Below are positions 56,284-64,000 of a stretch of 64,000 nucleotides of DNA, one piece after another (positions within the stretch are counted from its first letter, which is position 1; each line of letters opens with the position of its first letter). Under the pieces are notes generated by a model. The model ran no database searches. It was not told the DNA's origin and saw only the letters and a list, made by a program, of their open reading frames with translations. Position numbers and translations under genes: made by a program. Source of the DNA: Providencia burhodogranariea DSM 19968 (GTDB lineage: Bacteria; Pseudomonadota; Gammaproteobacteria; Enterobacterales; Enterobacteriaceae); the NCBI RefSeq assembly GCF_000314855.2, contig NZ_KB233224.1:144950-208949 (forward strand). Reading direction: 5' to 3'.

Positions 56284-57792
56284 ATGGAAATTAAAGACTT
56301 GATTGTAATCGGCGGTGGTATTAACGGCGCTGGTATTGCGGCAGACGCCGCTGGCCGTGGACTATCGGTATTGCTGCTTGAGGGTCAAGACTTAGCAAGT
56401 GCAACGTCATCTGCGAGTTCGAAATTGATCCATGGTGGTTTACGTTATCTTGAACATTATGAATTCCGCCTTGTCAGCGAAGCGCTCGCTGAACGTGAGG
56501 TATTACTCCAGCTTGCACCACATATTGCGTTTCCAATGCGCTTTCGTTTACCGCATCAACCACACTTACGTCCAGCTTGGATGATCCGTATTGGTCTGTT
56601 CCTCTATGACCATTTAGGAAAACGTACCAGCCTACCGAGCAGTAAAGGATTAAAGTTTGGCCAAAATTCGGTATTAAAACCAGAGCTTAATAAAGGTTTC
56701 GAATATTCAGACTGCTGGGTCGATGATGCGCGTTTAGTTGTGTTAAACGCTCAAGAAGTGGTACGCAAAAACGGTGAAGTTCGTACTCGTACTAAAGTTA
56801 CTCGTGCTTATCGCGAAGATGGTTTATGGGTAGTTGAAGCCGAAGACCTGCGTACTGGTGAAAAAGAGACTTGGAAAGCAAAAGGCTTAGTTAATGCAAC
56901 AGGCCCATGGGTCAAAGAGTTCTTTGATGATGGTTTGAAGTTAAAATCACCTTATGGCATTCGTCTAATCAAAGGTAGCCATATTGTGGTCCCTCGTGCA
57001 CATGACGAACCACAAGCCTACATTTTACAAAACGAAGACAACCGTATTGTTTTCGTAATCCCTTGGATGGATGAATTCTCTATCATTGGGACTACTGATG
57101 TTGAATACAAAGGTGATCCAAAAGATGTTCGCATCGATGACAATGAAGTGAACTATCTGTTGAAAGTCTACAACGACCACTTCAAAAAACAGTTAGGCAA
57201 AGATGACGTTGTTTGGGATTACTCAGGTGTGCGCCCGCTGTGTGATGATGAATCAGACTCACCACAAGCTATCACCCGTGATTACACATTAGATATTCAT
57301 GATGAAAATGGTAAAGCACCATTGCTTTCTGTTTTCGGTGGTAAATTAACTACTTACCGTAAATTAGCAGAAGCTGCTGTCAGTAAGCTCACTCCTTATT
57401 ACCAAAATGCAGGTGCGGCATGGACCAAAAATGGTCAGCTTCCTGGTGGAGATCTCGAAGGCTGTGACCGTGATGGTTATTCACGCTTGCTACGTCAGCG
57501 TTATAACTGGCTACCTGAAGGGCTTGCACTACGTTTTGCTCGAACCTATGGCAGCCAAAGCAAATTGATCCTTGATGGAGCGAACTCATTGAGTGATCTC
57601 GGTGACACATTCGGTCATAACGTTTATGAAGCTGAGTTACGTTACTTAGTCAAATATGAATGGGTAACTGAATTAGATGATGCTATTTGGCGCCGTACCA
57701 AATTGGGCATGTGGCTGAATGACGATGAAAAACAGCGCATCGCACAATGGTTAGTAGAGCATACTAAAGTGACTACGCCTGCTGCCATTTAG
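56284..57792 (+). CDS. glpD: Aerobic glycerol-3-phosphate dehydrogenase
   Basis: 502 residues. The FAD-binding motif GGGINGAGIA is at 9-18, then SSASSKLIHGGLRYLEHYEF, and GTTDVEYKG and RPLCDDESDSPQ near the substrate site. It oxidises glycerol-3-phosphate to DHAP at the inner membrane and passes electrons to ubiquinone. It follows glpR on the same strand, whereas in E. coli the two are divergent as I recall. Confidence 0.97.
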   Translation: MEIKDLIVIGGGINGAGIAADAAGRGLSVLLLEGQDLASATSSASSKLIHGGLRYLEHYEFRLVSEALAEREVLLQLAPHIAFPMRFRLPHQPHLRPAWMIRIGLFLYDHLGKRTSLPSSKGLKFGQNSVLKPELNKGFEYSDCWVDDARLVVLNAQEVVRKNGEVRTRTKVTRAYREDGLWVVEAEDLRTGEKETWKAKGLVNATGPWVKEFFDDGLKLKSPYGIRLIKGSHIVVPRAHDEPQAYILQNEDNRIVFVIPWMDEFSIIGTTDVEYKGDPKDVRIDDNEVNYLLKVYNDHFKKQLGKDDVVWDYSGVRPLCDDESDSPQAITRDYTLDIHDENGKAPLLSVFGGKLTTYRKLAEAAVSKLTPYYQNAGAAWTKNGQLPGGDLEGCDRDGYSRLLRQRYNWLPEGLALRFARTYGSQSKLILDGANSLSDLGDTFGHNVYEAELRYLVKYEWVTELDDAIWRRTKLGMWLNDDEKQRIAQWLVEHTKVTTPAAI

Positions 57793-57830
57793 TTGTAAAA
57801 ATAGTCATAAAATCTCGTTATTTATAGATT

Positions 57831-57864
57831 AAAGCCAGTCACTTCATTAATTGACTGGCTTTTT
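57831..57864 (+). terminator. glpD terminator
   Basis: AAAGCCAGTCA/TGACTGGCTTT stem with a 10-base loop and T-run. Confidence 0.88.
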
Positions 57865-57902
57865 AATTTACATATAACCAAAATATTCAAACCACATTAT
57901 AG

Positions 57903-57932
57903 TTGCGTGATTTAATTAAGTTTGCTTATAAT
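57903..57932 (+). promoter_or_regulatory. Sigma-70 promoter of the ABC-F gene
   Basis: TTGCGT (57903-57908), 18 bases, TATAAT (57927-57932). Transcription should start near 57939, giving a leader of about 180 bases. Confidence 0.65.
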
Positions 57933-57972
57933 ATCAGCACTATTTCCTTTAACCTTATTGAAAGGTATCCCC

Positions 57973-58118
57973 CGACGATGAACTAAGTACTGCCAGAAAA
58001 TGCTTACAGATGCCTTTATGTGGTATCCCTTTTTCTGTTCCTGGCAGGCAATCGTCGTCAATATCCTCTTTCTATGAAAGATAGCTCTAGGTTGTCTGCC
58101 TCTGTTTTCAGGAGGTAC
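57973..58118 (+). promoter_or_regulatory. Structured leader with alternative hairpins before the ABC-F gene
   Basis: Hairpin 1: CGACGAT (57973-57979) with ATCGTCG (58051-58057), and CTGCCAG (57990-57996) with CTGGCAG (58041-58047). Hairpin 2: GGCAGGCAATC (58044-58054) with GGTTGTCTGCC (58090-58100), 11 pairs including two G-U. The two share the 58041-58057 strand and exclude each other. GTACTGCCAGAAAA (57988-58001) can also pair at 11 of 14 positions with the TTTTCAGGAGGTAC that holds the ribosome binding site. This is an attenuator-like design. Confidence 0.65.
58000..58077 (+). CDS. Putative 25-residue leader peptide of the ABC-F gene
   Basis: ATG at 58000 opens a 25-codon frame to TGA at 58075-58077. 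The peptide begins MLTDAFMWYPFFCSW and is rich in aromatic residues. It spans the loop of hairpin 1 and the shared pairing strand, so a ribosome stalled on it would choose between hairpins. Its ribosome binding site is weak. Shorter frames start at 57958 (TTG, 7 codons) and 57978 (ATG, 2 codons) and may matter instead. Confidence 0.42.
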   Translation: MLTDAFMWYPFFCSWQAIVVNILFL

Positions 58119-58120
58119 AT

Positions 58121-59692
58121 ATGACTGTCGCTTGTCATTTTTCACAACTCAATATCGAATTTAACCAAACCAATCTTTTCCCACCACTCAGTGGAACATT
58201 CGTACGCCAAAAAAATGCCTTGATTGGTCACAATGGTAGGGGAAAATCGGTGTTAATGCGCCTACTAGCAGGCCTATTATCCCCCACATCCGGTTCTATC
58301 GATTGGATGATGCCCTTTATCCATGTCGATCAGCTAACGCGTTTACAGGGACTCTCAATTGCAGATGCTTTAGGTATTAGCATACTCGTACAAGCCTTTG
58401 AACGTGTTGATTCAGGCAATGCCGCGATGGACGATTTCGAACTGTTGGAAGATAAATGGCACTTACCCGCAACTTGGGAACGGTTACTAGATTCAGCAAA
58501 ATTGCCTGTCTCAATTGAAACGCCAATTGAGAGTCTAAGTGGCGGACAACGCACGCGCCTCGCGTTATGCCGAGCCTTTCTACATAAAGATCATTTCTTG
58601 TTGTTGGACGAACCCGATAATCATCTAGACCATGAAGGTCAACAATGGCTTACAGATAAACTAGCGCAGCATCACTCAGGCTCATTGATAATCACTCATA
58701 ACCGTGCGCTGCTTTCACAGATGCAGATGATTTTCGAACTCACCGATAAAGGTTTACACGAATATGGCGGTAACTATAGTCTCTATGAGGAGCAAAAGAA
58801 TTTTGCGATGGCGTCGATTGAAGCACAAGCTGAACGTTTAGATAACGAGCTTCGTCAAGAAAAACGCCAGCAACAAGTAACCTTACAAAAGGCTGAAAAA
58901 CGACGTAAACAAGGTGAAAAAGTTCGCTATAGTGGTTCTCAATCGCTGCTATTACTGGATATGAAAACTAATCGTGCACAAAAAAGGCAATCCAATATTG
59001 CTGAACGCCATCAGCGTGTGATGAATGACATACAAGCCCAACGACAAGCAACACAAGATAAACAAATTCACACTAAACAACAAAAAATGGCGCTGAACTA
59101 CCAGCCCGAGGGTTGCAAAATCACAATTTTTGCCTCTCAACTACGATTACCTTACGGCCACTCACTGCCACTTTCTTTCACTGCCTATACAGGGGAACAT
59201 TGGCATATTAAAGGGCGTAATGGCTGTGGAAAGTCCACTTTATTAAAAATATTAGCAGGTGAAATCCAAGCAGTATCCGGTGAATATCGAATAAGCTCGA
59301 CGTTTTGTTATCTTGACCAACATCTCAACCTATTAGATAAAACACTGCCTGTCGCAGAAGCATTACAACGCTATCAACCTGCATTTACCGTGGAACAATG
59401 GCGAACGCAGCTGGGCATGTTAAGAATTCGAGGTGATAAATCACTTCAATCTCTCAATCAACTCAGCGGAGGTGAGCAGTTAAAAGCCACTTTATTGGCG
59501 CTAACACACAGCCCAAATCCACCAGCAATATTATTGCTGGATGAGCCAGATAACCACCTAGACCTCGATTCGAAAGCACTACTGGAAGAATTGCTAAAGG
59601 GCTATCAAGGAACATTATTTCTCGTTTCACATGATGAAACCTTTGTGGAACATTGCCAGATCACTCACGAACTGAAACTTTCCTCAATATAA
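58121..59692 (+). CDS. ABC-F family ATPase
   Basis: 523 residues with no membrane segments and two ABC domains. Domain 1: Walker A GHNGRGKS, signature LSGGQRTR, Walker B FLLLDEPDNHLD. A charged linker (about 215-310, rich in Gln, Lys, Arg) holds the ribosome-contacting arm. Domain 2: Walker A GRNGCGKS, signature LSGGEQLK, Walker B ILLLDEPDNHLD. ABC-F proteins bind the ribosomal E site and relieve stalls or antibiotics. It is not EttA, Uup, YbiT or YheS by length and sequence as I recall them. AGGAGG is a strong ribosome binding site. The leader suggests induced expression. Confidence 0.9.
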   Translation: MTVACHFSQLNIEFNQTNLFPPLSGTFVRQKNALIGHNGRGKSVLMRLLAGLLSPTSGSIDWMMPFIHVDQLTRLQGLSIADALGISILVQAFERVDSGNAAMDDFELLEDKWHLPATWERLLDSAKLPVSIETPIESLSGGQRTRLALCRAFLHKDHFLLLDEPDNHLDHEGQQWLTDKLAQHHSGSLIITHNRALLSQMQMIFELTDKGLHEYGGNYSLYEEQKNFAMASIEAQAERLDNELRQEKRQQQVTLQKAEKRRKQGEKVRYSGSQSLLLLDMKTNRAQKRQSNIAERHQRVMNDIQAQRQATQDKQIHTKQQKMALNYQPEGCKITIFASQLRLPYGHSLPLSFTAYTGEHWHIKGRNGCGKSTLLKILAGEIQAVSGEYRISSTFCYLDQHLNLLDKTLPVAEALQRYQPAFTVEQWRTQLGMLRIRGDKSLQSLNQLSGGEQLKATLLALTHSPNPPAILLLDEPDNHLDLDSKALLEELLKGYQGTLFLVSHDETFVEHCQITHELKLSSI

Positions 59693-59693
59693 C

Positions 59694-59721
59694 TCGGCAA
59701 CTTGAAGTTTGATGGATATAG
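59694..59721 (-). repeat. Palindromic repeat family, half copy
   Basis: GGCAACTTGAAGTTTGATGG then ATATAG matches one arm. It lies just after the ABC-F stop codon and may act in termination. Confidence 0.55.
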
Positions 59722-59771
59722 CGGATGCGTTAATCTAATAGGCTATCGATGGATAGCCTATTTTCAATAAG

Positions 59772-60287
59772 TTAGCGAACAAATGTTTGTTTAACTCTAT
59801 CTGATAAGAAGAAATAGGGGAGCCAAATAAAACAATAAAAAACGCTATTTGCCAACGTCGTCATATAGCTATATTTAATTTCAATCCCAAATATATTTGG
59901 GAAAACAAAGCGTGAAAAAACCACCATTAATACGTAAAACACCATGGTAATAATAAATAAGTGCTTTGCCTTTTTTTGCCATTTCAACGCGGCGATAAAG
60001 GTCCATATGAGTAAAGCAATCAATAAACTATGACTTACTTGTAATGTATAGAATGCACCTGAAAATCCAGATACATAAAAGTCAGAATCTACATTTGTCG
60101 CAAGAGGCCATACTGTTTTGACTTGGTTAATATCGAATAGCACCATCATCACAGTCTGATACAACATATAAAATAACCCAACGACGGGTAAAATAAGCCA
60201 TCCACCAATTCCTTTAAGTGGTGCTTTTTGGGTATTCGTCGCTAAAGTAGATTGTTCCGGAGAAACTACGGGTTGATTTACATCCAT
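59772..60287 (-). CDS. DUF2569 membrane protein
   Basis: 171 residues. The N-terminal 25 residues are polar, then the DUF2569 start motif GIGGWLILPVVGL and about four helices, ending YFFLSDRVKQTFV. The function is unknown. It is related to the gene at 60763-61320, from which it is separated by a DUF488 gene on the same strand. Confidence 0.85.
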   Translation of the reverse strand: MDVNQPVVSPEQSTLATNTQKAPLKGIGGWLILPVVGLFYMLYQTVMMVLFDINQVKTVWPLATNVDSDFYVSGFSGAFYTLQVSHSLLIALLIWTFIAALKWQKKAKHLFIITMVFYVLMVVFSRFVFPNIFGIEIKYSYMTTLANSVFYCFIWLPYFFLSDRVKQTFVR

Positions 60288-60360
60288 TCGTCATAACCTT
60301 CTAATAAACAAATTAGGGTTCAGTAATCTTCATGATCAGTTTTATTTATAGTAACAATAC

Positions 60361-60723
60361 TTATTTGTCTAATGACTGAATGTTTTCCTCAATAAACGCT
60401 TTTAATACCTGAGCCTGATTATGTTCTGCATCTTTCGCGCTGTAGAGTAAAGTGAGATTACCTTGCTGAGCTTTTTCGATGAGAGCTACCCACGACTGAG
60501 GGTTATTATTCAACTCTTGATAATAACGTTCAATAAACGCGCTAAATTGATCAGTGTTTTGGTGAAACCATTTGCGTAACTCATTAGAAGGCGCAACCTC
60601 TTTATTCCACTCTCGGTACTGTAAATCCGTTTTTTTAATTCCTCTTGGCCATAGTCGATCAACCAGAACGCGATACCCATCTTCGGGTGATACGGACTCA
60701 TAGACTCTTTTACAGTAAATCAT
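60361..60723 (-). CDS. DUF488 family protein (YeaO-like)
   Basis: 120 residues. The pattern RVYESVSPEDGYRVLVDRLWPRGIKK and later LLYSAKDAEHNQAQVLKAFIEE are the YeaO/DUF488 hallmarks. The biochemical function is unknown. AAAGGAGGGG precedes the ATG. It sits between two DUF2569 genes. Confidence 0.9.
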   Translation of the reverse strand: MIYCKRVYESVSPEDGYRVLVDRLWPRGIKKTDLQYREWNKEVAPSNELRKWFHQNTDQFSAFIERYYQELNNNPQSWVALIEKAQQGNLTLLYSAKDAEHNQAQVLKAFIEENIQSLDK

Positions 60724-60762
60724 ATTCCCCTCCTTTTGGTCACCACAAAGTCGGTTTATTGG

Positions 60763-61320
60763 CTAATTAACAAACGTATTCTTCACTCGAACAGATTTTA
60801 AAAAATAAGGAATCCAAATAATGCAAGCAACCACACCTCGTAAAATATCTCGAATATCCGTTGATTCAACGGGTAATGTAAGTAGCTGTTTAGCAAGGAT
60901 AACGTCTGCAATAATTAACGTTAAAGAAAATAGATAAAAGAAAATACTCACTCTAACGGTCAGTCTTTTTTTGGTAAAAAAGAGATAGCAAAGAAATAAT
61001 AGCGTGCCATAAAGAATAACGTTTCCGAGCACTTCAAAATAGATTAACTCTTTGAATAATGGAATGAACGCGGATGATACAGGATCCGTCAACTCATCCC
61101 AATATTCAAATATATCGGGATATGTCATCCAAAAACTGAAAGGTAGATAGAAAACAGAGATAATTAACCCTAACATTGGCAGAATTAACCATCCGCCTAG
61201 CCCTTCGAGTTTGGGCGCAGGCTGATAATTCGATGCAACTGGCATTGCATTAGGTGCCTTCATCGAAGGTGTATCATGATTACCGCCAAGTACAGAGCGA
61301 TCTTCTGAATTATTCATCAT
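60763..61320 (-). CDS. DUF2569 membrane protein
   Basis: 185 residues from the ATG at 61318-61320 (MMNNSED), which AAGGA precedes; the frame extends 7 codons further. A polar N-terminus of about 38 residues, then GLGGWLILPMLGL and about four helices, ending YFLKSVRVKNTFV. It is a divergent paralogue of the gene at 59772. Confidence 0.85.
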   Translation of the reverse strand: MMNNSEDRSVLGGNHDTPSMKAPNAMPVASNYQPAPKLEGLGGWLILPMLGLIISVFYLPFSFWMTYPDIFEYWDELTDPVSSAFIPLFKELIYFEVLGNVILYGTLLFLCYLFFTKKRLTVRVSIFFYLFSLTLIIADVILAKQLLTLPVESTDIRDILRGVVACIIWIPYFLKSVRVKNTFVN

Positions 61321-61602
61321 CACATCCTTGCTTTGTCTCAATTAACCACTTTAATGAAACCCGCTAAAGAGTGAATACTACGTTCGCATTCATCAGATTT
61401 AAATTTAACTCTTTTTGATTAAGATATCACCTTTGAAATTCAAATTTAAAATCTCAAACTAAGATTAATCACAATAAAAATATTATGTAAAACCTGCGTA
61501 CAATAAACACAAAATAATTCTAGTTATTAAAATGCCATTAACTGGATAAAAATCAATCAATACCCCCCTAGATGTTTTTCACACCATGGAGAGGCAACAA
61601 AC

Positions 61603-62847
61603 ATGTTTTTGAACTGGGGATATGCCGCAATTAAAGCGCAAATCATTGCACAAAATCTGCAACATGCAGGACTGGCAGGGCAACAACATAATCTACCGAT
61701 TATTTATCTCCCCGGTATATTAGGGAGTAAGCTATATGACCTCAAAAATCAGTCGATTATTTGGGGTAATCATAAAGGAATATTTCGTAAAAATGATTAT
61801 GAATATCCCCTCGATAAACAATCGCAAATTCTCGCAGCAAACAGTGCAAAACAACTTCATTCATTTACGATTATTCCTGGAATAGCTGATATTTTTATTA
61901 CGATGGATTTGAAAATGTCGCTAGAGCGAGTATTAAACTACCGTGAAGGCGTAGATTTATTTTTTCTCGCGCACGATTGGCGAGCAGATCATCGTTTATT
62001 AGCCTCTATGCTTGATAATGAAATCAAGCGTATACGGCAAATCTATGGCGAACAACAAAAAATCATTTTAATTGCTCAATCTGCCTCTAATTGCGCTATT
62101 CGCTATTTTTTGCAATCAACAACCCCACAAACTCGTGATTCTATCGCTAAATGGTATGCATTTGGACCGCCTTGGTCTGGTACCTTTCAGGCTTTATCTA
62201 TGTTTCAAACTGGTTATTATGCTGGAAGTCGCCTATTTAACGGGTTTACTCCTGATGATATTGCAGGATATCCGAGCGCCTATCAGTTACTGCCTTATTC
62301 ACCTCAAGTTATTGATGGTAAAGGTAATGAAATAAAAGAGTTTAATATTTATGATCCTGAGTGTTGGAAATCCTTTCATATGGGTCCATACCGTCAGGGA
62401 ATGAAAACGATATCCCCACAGTGTCAGCGAAATAGGAATCAACTCGTTGAAAATTTAAGTAGTGCGAAATCTTTTGCAGAAAGTACGGCAAGAAGAACGC
62501 CAGCAGATAGAGCTGTACCACAAGTTTGGTATCTTAGTGACAATCATCAAGCAGTAAAAAAAGCGATTTATGATAAGGGTCATTGGTATTTACGATCCAA
62601 AGATATACTTCGTCATTATCCCCATCTTGCCTCACAAGCACTATCTCCCGGTGATGACCATTTACCTGTAGATGAACTACTACAAGAATGGGAAGGACCA
62701 GTTATTCGAGATAAAAACCAGCATCCTTGGGGGAATGAATTTGCTTTCATCAGCCAAGCAAAAACGCATCGAAAATTAGTTAATTATACGCCAAATATAC
62801 GTAGCCTTATATTTGATATCGCCATGTTAGGGCGTAAAAAAGAATAA
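61603..62847 (+). CDS. LCAT/PGAP1-like lipase or acyltransferase
   Basis: 414 residues. The N-terminal IIYLPGILGSKLYDL with IIWG is the lecithin:cholesterol acyltransferase-type oxyanion region. The nucleophile position is Ser160 in IAQSASN, where most relatives have G-H-S-x-G; both flanking Gly are absent. DDHLPVDELL near residue 350 may hold acid and His. No signal peptide is obvious, though the first 10 residues are hydrophobic. GAGAGG precedes the ATG. It precedes a PlsC-type gene, so a role in lipid remodelling is inferred. Confidence 0.7.
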   Translation: MFLNWGYAAIKAQIIAQNLQHAGLAGQQHNLPIIYLPGILGSKLYDLKNQSIIWGNHKGIFRKNDYEYPLDKQSQILAANSAKQLHSFTIIPGIADIFITMDLKMSLERVLNYREGVDLFFLAHDWRADHRLLASMLDNEIKRIRQIYGEQQKIILIAQSASNCAIRYFLQSTTPQTRDSIAKWYAFGPPWSGTFQALSMFQTGYYAGSRLFNGFTPDDIAGYPSAYQLLPYSPQVIDGKGNEIKEFNIYDPECWKSFHMGPYRQGMKTISPQCQRNRNQLVENLSSAKSFAESTARRTPADRAVPQVWYLSDNHQAVKKAIYDKGHWYLRSKDILRHYPHLASQALSPGDDHLPVDELLQEWEGPVIRDKNQHPWGNEFAFISQAKTHRKLVNYTPNIRSLIFDIAMLGRKKE

Positions 62848-62865
62848 AAAGGTTTCACTACAATG

Positions 62866-62908
62866 ATCAGTTTCGTCTGAAAAATCAAATTGCCACTACG
62901 AAACTGAT
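62866..62908 (+). terminator. Hairpin between the lipase and acyltransferase genes
   Basis: ATCAGTTTCGT and ACGAAACTGAT form a perfect 11-bp stem with a 21-base loop, followed by TTATTATC. It may be a terminator or processing site. Confidence 0.55.
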
Positions 62909-62966
62909 TTATTATCGGATATGTAGAGTTAATTGAACCGTATTCTGAGGTGCTATTGAGATAACA

Positions 62967-64000
62967 ATGGAACATAAAGAAAAACAACCTTTACTAATCG
63001 CAGGTGCACCACTTTCTTCCTATTATCGGCTTATCTCAAGCGTTATAAGAAGCATTTATTATCCTGGATGTACTCTACAGGGGAATATTGATAGCCTCTC
63101 AACGAACAAACCAACACTTATTTTATGTAGTCATCGAAATAGCGCATTTGATGGCTACCTTATATTAAAAGCTTTTCCCTTAGCTCAAGCATTAGCCTCT
63201 ATTCAATTACTAAATAGCGCTGTTATGCGATTATTTTTTACGGGTATTCCCGTGGTACGTAAAAAAGACAAAATGCGCTTTAATATAACTGCAAATAGTT
63301 TTGATAGCCCTGTTGATGCTGGAGTAGCACATATATCAGCAGGTGGCTCCCTGATGTTATTTCCAGAGGGAAGTAGTGAATGGGGTTATAAGCCTTTACC
63401 TTATCAACGTGGAGCTGCAAGAATAATTCGAACATTGATCTCTTTGAAGGTCGATTTTAATGTTATTCCTGTTGGCTTGTTCTATAGCGAACCTGATAAA
63501 TTTGCCAGTAAAGCAGAAATATTTATTGGTAAGCCGATTGAAATCATCTCTCAACAAGAACAGAGTGAACGTGAATGGGAAAAAAATATACATACACAAA
63601 TCAGTGATGCACTCGACGCTGTTTCTGTAAATTGCCTAAATGAACAGATATTTAATGATGCGACTCACCATGCTGCGTATGAGAATCATCAAGGTAATTC
63701 ATATGCAACAGCATTTCTTGATTATCAACAAACCCCCGAGAATTTTCCGGCGATTAAATCTGAACCTATTAAAAAAAATCATGCTGTACGTTGGTTGGGG
63801 TTTTGTTTAATGTTTATCCTATTACCGATTCTACTTGCAGCATTGTTTACATCACGCTACGCGGATGCGCGTAATACCATTTCCTTTTTTAAAATATTGG
63901 GTGGAAGCCTCGCAGGTTTAATTTGGTTACCTATCATTGCTATTTCACTATTCATATGGCCAAAATTTATTTTAATTAGCCTAGCGAGTGCTCTAATAGG
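62967..64000 (+). CDS. PlsC-type 1-acyltransferase with membrane tail, truncated by window edge
   Basis: At least 344 codons, open to the window end. Motif I is SHRNSAFDG (His56, five residues, Asp62), an HX5D variant of the usual HX4D. Motif III is FPEGSSE. The region after residue 270 has hydrophobic segments (WLGFCLMFILLPILLAALF; ILGGSLAGLIWLPIIAISLF). It would acylate glycerol-3-phosphate or a lysophospholipid. It follows the LCAT-like gene on the same strand. The C-terminus is outside the window. Confidence 0.78.
   Translation, partial: MEHKEKQPLLIAGAPLSSYYRLISSVIRSIYYPGCTLQGNIDSLSTNKPTLILCSHRNSAFDGYLILKAFPLAQALASIQLLNSAVMRLFFTGIPVVRKKDKMRFNITANSFDSPVDAGVAHISAGGSLMLFPEGSSEWGYKPLPYQRGAARIIRTLISLKVDFNVIPVGLFYSEPDKFASKAEIFIGKPIEIISQQEQSEREWEKNIHTQISDALDAVSVNCLNEQIFNDATHHAAYENHQGNSYATAFLDYQQTPENFPAIKSEPIKKNHAVRWLGFCLMFILLPILLAALFTSRYADARNTISFFKILGGSLAGLIWLPIIAISLFIWPKFILISLASALI

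Noticed and set aside
57912-58145. 77-codon frame on the minus strand over the ABC-F leader
   Set aside because: It is the complement of the leader hairpins, lacks a ribosome binding site, and matches no family. The plus-strand structure explains the openness.

Overview
The window looks like chromosome of a low-GC member of the Morganellaceae, most probably Providencia. The housekeeping genes read as close relatives of their E. coli counterparts (typA, glnA-glnL-glnG, hemN, yihI, pst-phoU, ompR-envZ, tex, feoABC, bioH, gntX, nfuA, glpEGR, glpD). The accessory genes are typical of Proteus and Providencia: MrpJ-like regulators ending a fimbrial operon, and a divergent ampR-ampC pair. The species call is inference from gene content and was not tested by alignment. 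There is no rRNA, tRNA, CRISPR array, prophage or intact insertion sequence.

Layout. 1-5.6 kb: the end of an AbgT-type transporter, typA, a yqjI-like metal regulator with three GATATATC boxes, yiaA and glnA with a textbook NtrC/sigma-54 promoter. 5.7-8.2 kb: glnL and glnG. 8.2-17.8 kb: an AT-rich accessory block lying between glnG and hemN, which are neighbours in E. coli. It holds a chaperone-usher fimbrial operon with two MrpJ-like regulators, then ampR-ampC. 17.8-21.8 kb: hemN, yihI and adeP (PurR box). 22-24.5 kb: an amino-acid ABC transporter without an ATPase gene. 24.9-29.5 kb: the pst-phoU phosphate operon with a Pho box.

29.5-42.3 kb is a second accessory block. It contains a proline-rich protein with WH2-like repeats; a sugar or polyol catabolic cluster (galactitol-type EIIC, hydroxyacid dehydrogenase, SDR, FGGY kinase, GlpP-type antiterminator, LsrF-like aldolase) headed by a leader terminator; a membrane protein; two RBBP9-type hydrolases; and an arylamine N-acetyltransferase pseudogene. 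42.8-57.8 kb returns to core genes: envZ-ompR, greB, tex, feoABC (FNR box), bioH, gntX, nfuA, glpEGR and glpD (FNR box plus GlpR operators). 57.9-64 kb: an ABC-F ATPase behind a structured leader with a 25-codon ORF, two DUF2569 membrane proteins, a DUF488 protein, an LCAT-like lipase and a PlsC-type acyltransferase cut by the window edge.

A family of imperfect palindromic intergenic repeats (ends like ATACCCAAAATAATTCGAG) occurs at least eleven times. In two places it supplies the last codons and the stop of the adjacent gene. The best candidates for undescribed biology are the ABC-F leader (mutually exclusive hairpins around a short ORF), the WH2/polyproline protein, and the antiterminator/leader-terminator pair of the sugar cluster.
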